Source: an uncultured Clostridia bacterium
GTDB taxonomy: Bacteria > Bacillota > Clostridia > TANB77 > CAG-508
Direction of reading: 5' to 3'
Length of the DNA: 23,745 bases
NCBI GenBank assembly: GCA_934121875.1
Contig: CAKOVG010000016.1
Coordinates: forward strand, 1-23,745
The notes beneath the pieces were generated by a model. That model saw only the letters and a program-made list of their open reading frames with translations, searched no databases and was not told the DNA's origin. Below, one piece after another: positions 23,473 through 23,745 of the stretch (position 1 is its first letter; each line of letters opens with the position of its first letter). The position numbers were made by a program, and so were the translations under genes.

Positions 23473-23649
23473 ATGGCATACAAAATTACAGATAAATGTA
23501 TTAGTTGTGGAGCATGTGCTGCAAGTTGCCCAGTATCTTGTATTTCACAAGGCGAAGATAAATATGCAATAAACAAAGATATGTGTATATCATGTGGAAC
23601 TTGCGAAGGTGTTTGCCCAGTTGGCGCACCAGAACCAGATGCAGAATAA
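23473..23649 (+). CDS. 2[4Fe-4S] ferredoxin
   Basis: This 58-residue protein has two canonical cluster motifs. The first is C9-x2-C12-x2-C15-x3-C19-P; the second is C38-x2-C41-x2-C44-x3-C48-P. One further Cys, C23, lies after the first motif. The size and MAYKITDKCISCGAC opening match clostridial low-potential ferredoxins, which carry electrons for hydrogenase, pyruvate:ferredoxin oxidoreductase and similar anaerobic enzymes. GAGAGGTGGTG lies just before the ATG. It is the last gene before a strong terminator and follows ricT, which also binds iron-sulfur clusters; any functional tie is speculative. The protein fits an anaerobic host. Confidence 0.95.
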   Translation: MAYKITDKCISCGACAASCPVSCISQGEDKYAINKDMCISCGTCEGVCPVGAPEPDAE

Positions 23650-23679
23650 TAAAAAACTCGGCTGTGAGTGAAGTGGTAA

Positions 23680-23716
23680 AATGAAAGTAGACACAAAAAG
23701 TCTGCTTTCATTTTTT
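23680..23716 (+). terminator. Rho-independent terminator after ferredoxin
   Basis: AATGAAAGTAGAC and GTCTGCTTTCATT pair over 13 positions with one G-T wobble and a 7-nt loop, and the second arm runs into six T. It closes the walR-to-ferredoxin operon. Confidence 0.9.
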
Positions 23717-23734
23717 GTGTTAAAATAATTTCAT

Positions 23735-23740
23735 AGGAGG
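23735..23740 (+). promoter_or_regulatory. Ribosome binding site of a gene beyond the window
   Basis: Consensus AGGAGG lies at the right edge, followed by ATAAT and the end of the window. A start codon is expected within the next few bases, so a plus-strand gene probably continues outside. Confidence 0.6.
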
Positions 23741-23745
23741 ATAAT

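Noticed and set aside
1..23745. DGR reverse transcriptase or template repeat inside the window
   Set aside because: I found no protein with reverse transcriptase motifs and no second copy of the 5232-5390 segment, so any such parts must lie elsewhere.
1..23745. CRISPR array, rRNA genes or prophage module
   Set aside because: No regularly spaced repeats, no rRNA-like sequence and no phage structural genes were seen.

Overview
The window reads as chromosomal DNA of a low-GC, Gram-positive, probably spore-forming Clostridia-type bacterium (Bacillota), likely gut-associated. The basis is AT-rich coding sequence (about 30% GC in lines counted by hand), AGA/TTA-dominated codon use, strong AGGAGG-type ribosome sites, genes for CwlD (spore cortex) and RicT (sporulation/RNase Y complex), and the Firmicutes gene order holB-ricT. 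Species cannot be named from the sequence alone.

Layout. (1) 1-4170: tRNA-Cys with terminator, then a secreted 1253-residue surface protein with a Cys-Gln thioester-type adhesin head and four DUF11/isopeptide-type stalk repeats. (2) 4180-5545: a tandemly duplicated promoter/leader driving a pilin-like membrane protein. Its last 53 codons switch abruptly from about 30% to about 52% GC, are packed with NNC codons, end in a G/C run, and are followed by two abutting palindromes. This looks like the variable region of a diversity-generating retroelement (DGR) target, with the reverse transcriptase and template outside the window. (3) 5613-6196: decayed IS1634-type transposase remnant on the minus strand. 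(4) 6394-8280: two-gene operon of a membrane-anchored Ig-like repeat protein and a pseudo-receiver-GGDEF diguanylate cyclase. (5) 8313-9020: cwlD on the minus strand. (6) 9072-10001: an intact-looking RAYT (REP-associated tyrosine transposase) element with 31-nt inverted ends. (7) 10076-18181: a 2701-residue NdvB/Cgs-like cyclic beta-1,2-glucan synthase-type enzyme. (8) 18270-18527: a small two-helix membrane protein of atypical codon use with its own promoter and terminator. (9) 18699-23649: a housekeeping operon of walR-like, walK-like, lepB, holB, ricT and a 2[4Fe-4S] ferredoxin, closed by a terminator. A ribosome binding site for the next gene sits at the right edge.

Functionally, the left half is cell-surface and accessory: adhesin, candidate hypervariable pilin-like protein, c-di-GMP enzyme and mobile elements. 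The right half joins envelope control (two-component system, signal peptidase, large glucan synthase) to core replication and RNA-processing genes. The most interesting signal is the candidate DGR variable region at 5232-5390 with its downstream palindromes and duplicated promoter.
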